Shown here: piece after piece, positions 1 through 7,762 of the stretch
How the letters are laid out: the number at the start of each line of letters is the position of its first letter
Numbering within the stretch: position 1 is the stretch's first letter
Assembly (NCBI GenBank): GCA_022572355.1
Contig: JACZWC010000024.1
Coordinates: 1-64,000, forward strand
Reading direction: 5' to 3'
Source of the DNA: Bacteroidota bacterium
GTDB lineage: Bacteria; Bacteroidota; Bacteroidia; NORP154
DNA: 64,000 nt
The notes under the pieces: model-generated
Seen by the model: the letters and a program-made list of their open reading frames with translations, nothing else
Database searches by the model: none
What the model was told of the DNA's origin: nothing
Translations under genes and position numbers: made by a program

Positions 1-2
1 CT

Positions 3-770
3 ACCTTCACAGTAATTTGGGTTGGTATGGAGGATATTTTTGGCTATGCATCTGTGGGTGGTTATAACAAAACAATACCCAGTTCTTCGCAATTCTCAGC
101 TGGCTTGGATGTAATGCTGGCGCCACTGACGAGTAATGGTGGAAAAGGAGTGATTGCAAATATCCCTGATCTAACATCTTTCCCTTTTTATACACTTGTG
201 GCCTGGAATCGGCTTAATTTAAGTCAAAACCAAGCGGATTCCCTTGATTATTTAGCCCAACTGAGCGGGCTTACACATATTAGTTTCGTTGTGGGAGACA
301 ACGGATTCTTAACTTATGATGTAAATCATCCAAAAGGGTTGAGACAATTGGTTGAAGGAGAGTATATCACCTTAACCGTTCCGTTGGATTCTATGCGGTG
401 TTTAAAATATGGTACGCTTGCAAATCTCATTAAAGATAGATATGTACTTGATGTATCTGAGGTAGAGATCGTCAATACAGCTATTGGCCAGTACAATGCT
501 GTTATTGAACAGAAAGCTGCACAATATAATTTGGCATTCGTAGATATGAATGCGTTTTTCAAGAGCGTTGAATCAGGGATTAAATGGGATGGCGTTGATT
601 ATGATGCAGAATTCGTCAGCGGTGGATTTTTCAGTTTAGATGGGTATCACCCCACTCAAAAAGGTTATGGATTGTTAGCGAATGAATTCATCAAAGCTAT
701 CAATGATAAGTATGATGCTGTTGTGCCTACAACCAATTGTACTACTTGCGAGGGAATAAAGTTCCCCTAG
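3..770 (+). CDS. SGNH/GDSL-family hydrolase, C-terminal part (5' truncated by window edge)
   Basis: The frame is open from the left edge, so the N-terminus with the catalytic serine block lies outside the window and the ATG at 27 is internal. The visible part has the layout of Bacteroidota SGNH/GDSL hydrolases, which are often exported lipoproteins: a strand ending in a G-x-x-D segment followed by a GYASVGG stretch, and near the end the block V signature DGYHPT followed by GYGLLANEF, which holds the catalytic Asp-x-x-His. The substrate cannot be predicted; the family includes esterases and lipases. Block III normally reads GxND, but here it reads GMED, so the oxyanion-hole Asn appears to be replaced by Glu. 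The fold assignment is fairly secure, activity is not. No partner gene is visible upstream, and the next gene downstream is unrelated. Confidence 0.8.
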   Translation, partial: TFTVIWVGMEDIFGYASVGGYNKTIPSSSQFSAGLDVMLAPLTSNGGKGVIANIPDLTSFPFYTLVAWNRLNLSQNQADSLDYLAQLSGLTHISFVVGDNGFLTYDVNHPKGLRQLVEGEYITLTVPLDSMRCLKYGTLANLIKDRYVLDVSEVEIVNTAIGQYNAVIEQKAAQYNLAFVDMNAFFKSVESGIKWDGVDYDAEFVSGGFFSLDGYHPTQKGYGLLANEFIKAINDKYDAVVPTTNCTTCEGIKFP

Positions 771-886
771 CTATTCAAATATTGGTTTCTAGAAACATCA
801 GCTTGCCTGGTGTAAATTTCTCTATTTGAAAATAAATTACATATAATGTAACTTATTGCTTATCTTTATCGTTAGATACCCAGCAA

Positions 887-1320
887 ATGCGAATTGTAAC
901 TTTTAGGAAAATAAAAGATTTTTCTGAAAAGAATAAGCATCTGGCAGTTGCTTTAAACGACTGGTATCACAGAGTGAGAAAAGCGGAATGGGAGAGTCTT
1001 AGTGATATAAAGAAGGATTTCAGAACAGTTGACTATGTGGGTAATAACCGATATGTATTCAATATCAAAGGCAATCATTACAGATTGGTTGGGTGTACGA
1101 CAAATTTCATGTTGAAGTATTGCTCGCGAATTCTACCCCGCCCCTAAAGGGTGATATTCGCCCCTCCCTTTAGGGTTCGGGGCAGGGCGAATTGCAATCG
1201 AAGTGAAATTTGTCGTACACCCGATTGGTTGCAATAGTAATTTTTGCATCAAAAAAGATGTATATAAGGTTCATTGGGCCACATAATGCATATGATAAAA
1301 TTGATTGTAAAACCATTTAA
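887..1320 (+). pseudogene. higB: higB toxin (RelE-superfamily mRNA interferase), split by a palindromic element
   Basis: HigB toxins are ribosome-dependent mRNA endonucleases neutralised by HigA. The first part (887-1090) encodes a typical HigB N-terminus with the conserved YVGNNRYVFNIKGNHYRLV core. There the frame runs into a 132-bp palindromic element and ends early at 1147. The missing C-terminus is found just beyond the element, from the second target duplication to a TAA at 1318-1320, encoding a MYIRFIGPHNAYDKID tail that matches the family. Removing 140 bp (element plus one 8-bp duplication) restores a continuous 97-residue protein, the usual HigB length. The toxin should therefore be inactive while the downstream antitoxin gene remains intact. 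The truncated 86-residue product lacks the C-terminal strand, so function is unlikely. Confidence 0.88.
1091..1222. mobile_element. MITE-like palindromic element, copy 1 (inside higB)
   Basis: A 132-bp element is bounded by perfect 19-bp terminal inverted repeats (left end gggtgtacgacaaatttca, right end its complement) and flanked by an 8-bp direct duplication gattggtt at 1083-1090 and 1223-1230. The interior also pairs with itself, with cccctaaaggg on one side and ccctttaggg on the other, so the whole element can fold into one long hairpin. It contains no plausible gene and must have been moved by a transposase encoded elsewhere. A second copy lies at 21761-21901. Confidence 0.85.
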
Positions 1321-1330
1321 ATTTAAGCCA

Positions 1331-1705
1331 ATGAAGAATATTCAAAAAATAACAAGGGAAAAACAATATCAGCTTGCTACTGAGAGGATAGAGCTGCTTT
1401 TAAAAGTGATTGGAAATGATACGAGCCCTAATGACCCTAAATTTATTGAACTCGATAATCTCTCTGATCTCGTGGCCGAATATGAGGAACAACGATTTCC
1501 CGTTCCTAAGCCAGGTTTGATAGAAACCATCAAATTAAGAATGTTTGAAAGAGATTTAAAGCAACAAGACTTAGCACGTATCCTCGGAACATCTTCTGCA
1601 CGGGTGAGTGAATATCTTAGGGGTAAAAGAAAACTCACCTTTGACGTAGCCAAATCAATACACCAGAAGCTGAATATTGATGCTGAGATTATCTTAAATG
1701 CTTAA
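1331..1705 (+). CDS. higA: HigA antitoxin, Xre-family helix-turn-helix protein
   Basis: This 124-residue protein is the antitoxin partner of the broken HigB just upstream. The C-terminal half is a helix-turn-helix domain (about residues 65-118: IKLRMFERDLKQQDLARILG, then SSARVSEYLRGKRKLT). The N-terminal half carries the acidic, helical stretch and the PVPKPGLIETI motif typical of HigA proteins of this toxin-first arrangement. The ATG at 1331 is chosen because it follows the restored higB stop by 10 bp and gives the normal family length; an in-frame ATG at 1274 would overlap the restored higB end. HigA normally binds HigB and represses its own promoter. With the toxin broken, it may persist only as a DNA-binding repressor or as a protector against related toxins. 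Confidence 0.88.
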   Translation: MKNIQKITREKQYQLATERIELLLKVIGNDTSPNDPKFIELDNLSDLVAEYEEQRFPVPKPGLIETIKLRMFERDLKQQDLARILGTSSARVSEYLRGKRKLTFDVAKSIHQKLNIDAEIILNA

Positions 1706-1770
1706 CAGCGATACCTACCTATCAATCATCCTATCAAATATCCAAACCCATTGTCAAAATTTATTCCTAA

Positions 1771-3057
1771 CTATTCAAATATTAATTTCGCAGTGTACAA
1801 CCCCTCATCGCCAACCAATCGGATGTAATAAATCCCCTTTGGTAAGTCTTCTCTTTCAATGATCAATTCTGTGCCTTGTGCTTTTGCTTCAATCCTAATT
1901 AGCCTTCCCAGCGCATCGTAGAGTTGGACGGTTGCGTTCAGCGGTACATGAGTCCCTAAACTAACTGTTGTGTGGCTACTTGCTGGATTGGGGAATACAC
2001 TTAAGGTCAATTCATTTTTCACATATTGATCGCTGATACCAATTACTCCTGAAGTATCGTAAATGTAGTTACATACTGCCGGGCCACCACACACAAACTG
2101 CATTAGGAAATTGGCGGTCATAGTTACAAGTGTGTCATGATAGGCTGCACTGCCTACATGAGGAACATGATCCTGTCCGGGCCATGGTTCAAAGCAGTGG
2201 TTCATCCCCAGGATCTCCGCCCGTTCGTGAATAGAGCTGCTTCCGTCAATTAACATGATTGGCCAAATGCCCTGTACATAAATAATATCAGTACCATAGG
2301 GAACAGTTGCATCCATATCTCCATGAAAGCTGATAACGGGTGTATCATCTGTTTCCATCCAGGCTGTATCTCTCAGGGCGCCCGCAGAACTAATGATAGC
2401 CCGTGCATTACCTTTATATCCGGAATTGCCGCTATTTCCTTCAATACCACCTCCTAATCCAGCTTGTGATGTATCTATATAAGATGGCAATTCGCTTTCC
2501 TTATTGAGATATGCAAGATGCACTGCCATAACACCGCCTGCGGATACACCTCCAAAAAAGATATTGCTGGTATCAATTCCATAGGTGTTGCCGTTCTCAG
2601 TATAATTCTTTTTAAAAAATCGAATCGCTGCCCTCGCATCGTGAACCGCTCTGATTACGCTCTCTGTCGCGTCTACCGAATCCGGTCCGGTGAATAAGTT
2701 ATTCATTCCAAGTCTATAGTCTATGGAAGCCGTAACATAGCCCATCCTGGCAAAATCTTGTGATAAAGGAAGAATATCTATTGATGTTTTATCCCCAAAG
2801 AGGAAACCACCACCATGTGCCCAGATAATTAGCGGTCGCTCAGGCATTGAATCTCCAGCAGGTTCATACACATCGAGCAATAAAATCTCATTTCCGCCAG
2901 TGAGATTGATATTTTGTCCGTATTGGATGTTGTTAGTGGTGTTTAGCGTGGTAAATACCTCGCTTAAGTATCTGCCTGTGCTGCAATCTATTTGACAGTA
3001 GGAAACACTAACAATAAGGGAAATAAAAGTTAACGAGAGTAGTATTTTTGCTTTCAT
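1771..3057 (-). CDS. Secreted alpha/beta-hydrolase (carboxylesterase type) with T9SS type A sorting domain
   Basis: This 428-residue protein begins with a signal peptide (KAKILLSLTFISLIVSVSYC). The central alpha/beta-hydrolase domain shows the oxyanion motif HGGGF (about residue 80), the nucleophile elbow GVSAGG (about residue 172), a FHGDMDATVPYG segment carrying the likely acid and a GMNHCF segment with the likely histidine. The last 75 or so residues start with LSVFPNPASS and end in a YYIRLVGDEGLYTAKLIFE strand, which is a classical T9SS type A C-terminal domain, so the enzyme should be exported through the type IX system and released or attached at the surface. Family members hydrolyse short-chain or feruloyl-type esters; the substrate here is unknown. 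It stands alone on the minus strand. Confidence 0.88.
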   Translation of the reverse strand: MKAKILLSLTFISLIVSVSYCQIDCSTGRYLSEVFTTLNTTNNIQYGQNINLTGGNEILLLDVYEPAGDSMPERPLIIWAHGGGFLFGDKTSIDILPLSQDFARMGYVTASIDYRLGMNNLFTGPDSVDATESVIRAVHDARAAIRFFKKNYTENGNTYGIDTSNIFFGGVSAGGVMAVHLAYLNKESELPSYIDTSQAGLGGGIEGNSGNSGYKGNARAIISSAGALRDTAWMETDDTPVISFHGDMDATVPYGTDIIYVQGIWPIMLIDGSSSIHERAEILGMNHCFEPWPGQDHVPHVGSAAYHDTLVTMTANFLMQFVCGGPAVCNYIYDTSGVIGISDQYVKNELTLSVFPNPASSHTTVSLGTHVPLNATVQLYDALGRLIRIEAKAQGTELIIEREDLPKGIYYIRLVGDEGLYTAKLIFE

Positions 3058-3128
3058 CTGAATTTTTATTAGATAAAGTTAGGTTGATTTTCGATTAAAA
3101 ATACGTTTTCAAATTAATAAATGACAAA

Positions 3129-4406
3129 CTAGAATATGTACTCCAGTGCAATACCGGGTATATAAGCCCGGCTTTTCCAAGTGCCACCGAAGCCAGTTTC
3201 CAAGTTAATGTCCGTTCTTTTCTTTCCTTCAATGTATAAGAATGAAAGATCAATATTCAAATTATCCGACAGCTTTAAACTTGCTCCGACAGTAATGCCG
3301 AACTTGTCGCTTCCAGGTGTTTCCGGGGTTAAATATCCATCAGGAACAGGAGTCATATCGTAGTACACGCCAGCCCTTACCGTTACATTTTCCTTCAGCA
3401 AATATTGTACGCCCAATCTGAAGGCAAATACATTCTTGTAATTTCTCGCCGAATTAACATCCTCCAATTTTTCCGTATTTTCTTCAAAATCTATGTTCAA
3501 TGAATCGTAGATACTCCAGCCTACGAAGTTAATGTCAAATGCAACAGTCATATTCTCTTTCGGAATAACAGCAATTCCAAAACTGGTTACTGAAGGAAGT
3601 TTAATGGTTGCCTTAAATGACGTATTGGGAAAGAACTCCTTGAGCGAGGCGGGTACCGTGAATTCAGCTGATCCATCATCTGCTTTGAACTTAACGGATG
3701 ACCGGTAACTGAGGCCAAGCGAAATTTTCTCGTGGGCTTTGAAATACAAACCGGCGTTGAAACCATGGCCTGAGCCTTTTCCCTCCAGCTTACCTTCTCC
3801 ATATTCAGACTGTTGATTTTGAACGGGGATTCCCTTCCTCAACTTGAAACTTCCAAGAGCATAGATATAGGCAATACCCAGTCCAATCCTATCATTTATT
3901 CTATAGGCAACAGTGGTTTGCAGAAATATTGCGGTAAGCGACATTTCCCGTAGCACAAATTGGCCCTTCCAGTCGTCAGGATACTTTATTCCACTACCGA
4001 ATGGAGTATAAACTGCAAAACAAAAATTCAACCTGCTTACCTTGTTATCTCTGTGCCCAAGCGAGTCTCTTTTCCCGTATACCTTTCCAGGCCGGAATGA
4101 GCTGTATAAAGTAAATGGTGTTCCCACCCCTTTTTCTGTTTCAGTTGTGTAAATGCCTGGGTAAGGTTCGAGGTATTGAGTCTTTGGAATGATAAAGCTG
4201 GCACCGAGCACTATGCTGTTGGTCTCTAAAAATGAGAAGGCGCCGGGATTAAAAAAAGAAGAGCTTGGGCCCAATATCAAGGCAGTGCCCGTATGGCCCA
4301 TTCCCGTCTGTTTTTGTCCCTGAAGATTTACCTGAAATCCACCTGCAAGAAGAAGTGAAGGGGAAATTAGCAGAAGTGCAAAAAGGAATGATCGTAAAAA
4401 TGCCAT
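3129..4406 (-). CDS. OmpP1/FadL-family outer-membrane transport protein
   Basis: This beta-barrel protein of about 425 residues resembles FadL/TodX-type channels, which pass hydrophobic compounds across the outer membrane. The signal peptide MAFLRSFLFALLLISPSLLL is followed by AGGFQVNLQGQKQTGMG, the family's N-terminal hatch signature, then NPGAFSFL and many alternating strands ending in a terminal aromatic (ALEYIF). The ATG at 4406 is preferred over an upstream TTG at 4418 because it places the hydrophobic signal core directly after the start. It is a single gene, separated by about 70 bp from the esterase gene downstream. The substrate cannot be read from the sequence; long-chain fatty acids or hydrocarbons are the family norm. 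Confidence 0.88.
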   Translation of the reverse strand: MAFLRSFLFALLLISPSLLLAGGFQVNLQGQKQTGMGHTGTALILGPSSSFFNPGAFSFLETNSIVLGASFIIPKTQYLEPYPGIYTTETEKGVGTPFTLYSSFRPGKVYGKRDSLGHRDNKVSRLNFCFAVYTPFGSGIKYPDDWKGQFVLREMSLTAIFLQTTVAYRINDRIGLGIAYIYALGSFKLRKGIPVQNQQSEYGEGKLEGKGSGHGFNAGLYFKAHEKISLGLSYRSSVKFKADDGSAEFTVPASLKEFFPNTSFKATIKLPSVTSFGIAVIPKENMTVAFDINFVGWSIYDSLNIDFEENTEKLEDVNSARNYKNVFAFRLGVQYLLKENVTVRAGVYYDMTPVPDGYLTPETPGSDKFGITVGASLKLSDNLNIDLSFLYIEGKKRTDINLETGFGGTWKSRAYIPGIALEYIF

Positions 4407-4510
4407 TTTTTGAGTCAATCAGGCAAATGTATCAATTATAAGCGAACGCGACGTCCTTGTGCGTCTCAACAAATTTTCACACTACCAGTTTAAAACGTAT
4501 ACCAAAAAAT

Positions 4511-4586
4511 GCCACTAAGGCTCAAAAACACCAAGAAAGTACTAAGATAATCTTTGTGGGGCTTTGCGCCTTCGTGACTTTGTGGC
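4511..4586. repeat. Imperfect inverted-repeat intergenic element
   Basis: The intergenic stretch 4407-4638 holds a short element beginning gccactaaggc and ending gactttgtggc. The outer ends pair imperfectly, and the interior is made of similar words (ctttgtggggctttgcgcc, ttcgtgactttgtgg). It resembles dispersed intergenic repeats of Bacteroidota genomes. An 83-codon open frame on the plus strand here looks spurious. There is no second copy in this window to prove the repeat. Confidence 0.45.
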
Positions 4587-4638
4587 TAAAGAGGAATGTC
4601 ATCATACAGCCTTTTTTTATTCCCCCTGGAATTGACGG

Positions 4639-7479
4639 TTATTGCCTCATGTTGAGCACCAGTTTTTTGGTAAGTGAAACCTCCTTCGTGTTGACGTTCA
4701 CGAGGTAAATACCATCCGCCATTTGAGGCAGATCCAACTTGACATCTGTCTTCTTGACGTTGGTTGTCATCGAAGTAATAAGCTGCCCTACTGAATTGAA
4801 TACTTCAATTTCCGCCTGAGATCTTTTGCTCAAATTAAATTTTACAATGATGTTTTGATTCTCCTGTGTTACCGATACTTCATCCACATTTATAATATTG
4901 GCAATAGCGCCAGTGAACTCCAACACGACAATAACATCCATTTGTATATCGCTGCAGGGCCCGTTAAAGGCGGTGAGTGTTATCGTGTAAGTTCCAGTTG
5001 TAGTATATGTGTGCAACGGATCTTTATCTGTTGATGTATTTCCATCCCCGAAATCCCACAAATAACTCGTAGCTCCGGCTGATATACTGAAAAATTGAAT
5101 CTCCCCACCTTCACTCAGATATACGGTGACCGAAGATGATGTAATACCGGCAATAACCTGCTGTCCATCCGCTATGTCAATTGGAGAGGAAACTTGTGAG
5201 CAGTTGTTATTGTCAGTAATGGTAACTGAGTAACTCCCTGCATCCAGCCCCGAAATATCTTCGGTCACCTCACTGTTTGACCAAATATATTGGTAAGGTG
5301 AAGTTCCGCCGGTTACCGTTAGGTCTATTGCTCCGGAGTTATCCCCGTAGCAGAGCACATCGGTGTCGATTGAATTATAAGAAATAACCAATGGATCATC
5401 TAGAATCTCCGTCCTGCTTTTAACACAGCCATTTTGATCCGTTACTGTGAGGGTATATGCACCGCCACCTAAATTCATGAGATTGACACTGCTGTCACCC
5501 GTCGACCATGCATAGACATATGATGGTACCCCACCGGTTACATTTGAAAAGATAGATCCGTCAGTCAGGCCATTGCAGCTTACATCGTTTGAAGTGCTAT
5601 TAACTTCCAGCAAGTCAGCAGGCTCGGTAATCACAATTGTGTCACTGTGTGTCGCGCAGAGTCCGGTTGCATCTTCAACAGTGAAAATGTATGTGCCTGG
5701 CGCTAAGTTTTCCAGGTTGTCTGGCCCTGCGACGTTAAGATTGTTTTGTAACGTGTTTCCCTGCAGATCTTCCCACAGATAATTCCAGGGCCCGGTACCG
5801 GAACCGGTTGCAATACCTATTCCATCATCATCACCTTTACACACAACATCAAAGGCTTCTCCAGAAACAGGAGCACCAATGTGAAGCAAAAAGCGCGGCG
5901 CAGTGGTACTATCCGATATATTAAACGTGTAAGTATTTGTAGTTCTCAGGTTGGTGAACACACCGGTCAATAAATCCTCTAGCAGAATACATGAGGTGGT
6001 GGGCATATCGTCAAAATCTCCAGCCACAATAGAATACATGCCGGTAATCGCTACGGTTGCTCTAACCGGAATTATTCTTGAGTTCGTAAGTTCTCCCATT
6101 GAATTTATGGACAGGTCAATATCTGTACCGATGACTGTGGAGATATACGGTGCAGGTGAATTGGCCACACTCATTTTGTATGCGTCATAGTCTCCATCAA
6201 ATGCATCCGTAGCACCATCTGTAAACCGGATTACGATTTCATCCGAATAGCCACCACCTTCAATATTTATTCGAAAGACATTCGGAATATGATTGTTCTG
6301 TTTGTAGAAGGTAGGTTCAACTGAAGTTTTAACAGGTTCTGTTGCTATTAATGAAGGTGAATTTGCAAAAGCCTTCACCCAGAAAGCTTGCGAGGAGGCG
6401 ATTTCCTTGGTCCCCCCGTTGGCGCCTGTGCCGCCTACATAACTTGCATAATTCGAAGCATTGGGATTCCAGATATAAATTGCATTGTTGATGAAGTCTT
6501 TTGTCCAGCCCGCAGCGTCCCAATCTATGGCCGAAGGGTATGGGTTGCCCACCAGGTTCCAGCCATCATCATCTGTTAATGGTGTGGGGCTATAACTCAC
6601 AGGTAATGTAGTACTAAATTTGTTCGGCGTACCGGCAGTCTGAAAGGTGTAAGCAGGTGTAGTGGTAGGTGAGGTTCCATGATAAATGAGGTATCCCCTG
6701 CCAGAAACAATGGTGTGGGCTACAGTTGTTATATCCGTGTACCCAATGGTATAAATTCCTAAAAGTGTTTCGTCATATCTTCTCACAGAGTGCCAGAAAG
6801 GGTTGCCGGCGCATCCATTGATACCATCAGCAATACTCAGCACCATAGACTCATCCCATTCTTCAACCGTAGCACCAGATACAGCTGAAGATATAAAACG
6901 ATAACCAGTTACGCCAGCGGGTACATAGCGTTCCATGGCGATGTTGCCCGTGTAATTGGCTCCCGCCGGAATGGCGGCCAGCCGAGCAGTTTTTGAAGCA
7001 GTAGATGTAAATATCACAGTATCTGATGGACAGTCGAGCACTCCCGCGTCGATTTTCATTTCATTTTCGACAAAGGTGTTCGATGTGATAGTAACCGTTG
7101 CGCCACTGTTGATATAGACATCATAGAATTTATTGGTTCCACTTACTGTCTGCGACGTGGATCCAATAAATCCGACCTGACCCATGTCCTGTGTTAAGAC
7201 ACCGGAGGTGGTCCAATCCCCAGTTACTTCAACCTTTCCATCAATGTCGAAATTGTCTGTACCGGTATTATTCATAGCTCCTTCAATGGTAATGGTCATC
7301 CCCGTTTGAACCGTAACGACAAGGTTATTGTTGGTCCATAGTGCGGCGGCGCCGGCCCATACCAGATTGCACAGTAAGGTTAGCACCAAGGTGATTGGCA
7401 GCGCAGTTGAAAAGATGCTGGATTTTCCTATCATTTTTACAGAATTTGGAAAAACGCGGGTAAATGTATATTTCTTCAT
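4639..7479 (-). CDS. Large secreted protein with SprB repeats, PKD domain and T9SS type A sorting domain
   Basis: This 946-residue protein has an N-terminal signal segment (about residues 16-44; an alternative start is the internal Met at residue 16, position 7434). The N-terminal half is beta-rich and contains WNLVGNPYPSAIDWDA, a segment common in Bacteroidota surface proteins. Residues of about 545-775 hold three SprB-type repeats, each starting C-x-G-x-x-x-G and containing Y-x-W-S followed by AYTLTVTDQNGC or similar. A PKD domain follows (YLWDFGDGNTSTDKDPLHTY). The last 75 residues (VEVFNS-like IEVFNSVGQLITS, then DGIYLVNVNTKEVSLTKKLV) form a T9SS type A sorting domain. SprB repeats occur in gliding adhesins, so an adhesive surface role is inferred; no catalytic motif is visible. 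Confidence 0.85.
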   Translation of the reverse strand: MKKYTFTRVFPNSVKMIGKSSIFSTALPITLVLTLLCNLVWAGAAALWTNNNLVVTVQTGMTITIEGAMNNTGTDNFDIDGKVEVTGDWTTSGVLTQDMGQVGFIGSTSQTVSGTNKFYDVYINSGATVTITSNTFVENEMKIDAGVLDCPSDTVIFTSTASKTARLAAIPAGANYTGNIAMERYVPAGVTGYRFISSAVSGATVEEWDESMVLSIADGINGCAGNPFWHSVRRYDETLLGIYTIGYTDITTVAHTIVSGRGYLIYHGTSPTTTPAYTFQTAGTPNKFSTTLPVSYSPTPLTDDDGWNLVGNPYPSAIDWDAAGWTKDFINNAIYIWNPNASNYASYVGGTGANGGTKEIASSQAFWVKAFANSPSLIATEPVKTSVEPTFYKQNNHIPNVFRINIEGGGYSDEIVIRFTDGATDAFDGDYDAYKMSVANSPAPYISTVIGTDIDLSINSMGELTNSRIIPVRATVAITGMYSIVAGDFDDMPTTSCILLEDLLTGVFTNLRTTNTYTFNISDSTTAPRFLLHIGAPVSGEAFDVVCKGDDDGIGIATGSGTGPWNYLWEDLQGNTLQNNLNVAGPDNLENLAPGTYIFTVEDATGLCATHSDTIVITEPADLLEVNSTSNDVSCNGLTDGSIFSNVTGGVPSYVYAWSTGDSSVNLMNLGGGAYTLTVTDQNGCVKSRTEILDDPLVISYNSIDTDVLCYGDNSGAIDLTVTGGTSPYQYIWSNSEVTEDISGLDAGSYSVTITDNNNCSQVSSPIDIADGQQVIAGITSSSVTVYLSEGGEIQFFSISAGATSYLWDFGDGNTSTDKDPLHTYTTTGTYTITLTAFNGPCSDIQMDVIVVLEFTGAIANIINVDEVSVTQENQNIIVKFNLSKRSQAEIEVFNSVGQLITSMTTNVKKTDVKLDLPQMADGIYLVNVNTKEVSLTKKLVLNMRQ

Positions 7480-7490
7480 CTGTCAGTTGT

Positions 7491-7724
7491 TTAAATGTAC
7501 GGTAAATTTTGTTGTTGGCGAAATTTTTTCATCAGTTTCCCAATTATTCGGGTTATTCCGCCGGTTTTTGTTTCGTTGACGGATTCGGCAGGCGATGCAA
7601 AAAAACATTCCATATTTCGTGTGCAAATGGTAACAAAATATTTGCCTGGCCGGGAATAGTCATATCCCGCCAGCCGGGCTGATCCAACTCTGTATTTTCC
7701 CTGGAAATATTTATTCATAATCAT
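7491..7724 (-). pseudogene. Remnant of REP-associated tyrosine transposase (RAYT, IS200-like)
   Basis: A 77-codon frame whose first 43 codons (about 7596-7724) match the start of RAYT proteins: YRVGSARLAGYDYSRPGKYF followed by VTICTRNMECFF. Intact RAYTs are about 150-200 residues and carry an HUH histidine pair and a catalytic tyrosine further on, none of which is present. After the FF the frame runs into unrelated sequence and stops at 7491. It lies between two large surface-protein genes and is probably inactive. RAYTs mobilise or maintain short palindromic repeats, so a functional relative elsewhere in the genome could have handled repeats like those in this window; that link is inference. 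Confidence 0.72.
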
Positions 7725-7762
7725 TGTTTCTTCATCTCTTTATACAATTGCATATCCATCTT

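Noticed and set aside
4457..4708. 83-codon plus-strand frame
   Set aside because: It spans an intergenic repeat and the 3' end of the SprB/PKD gene; composition is repeat-derived.
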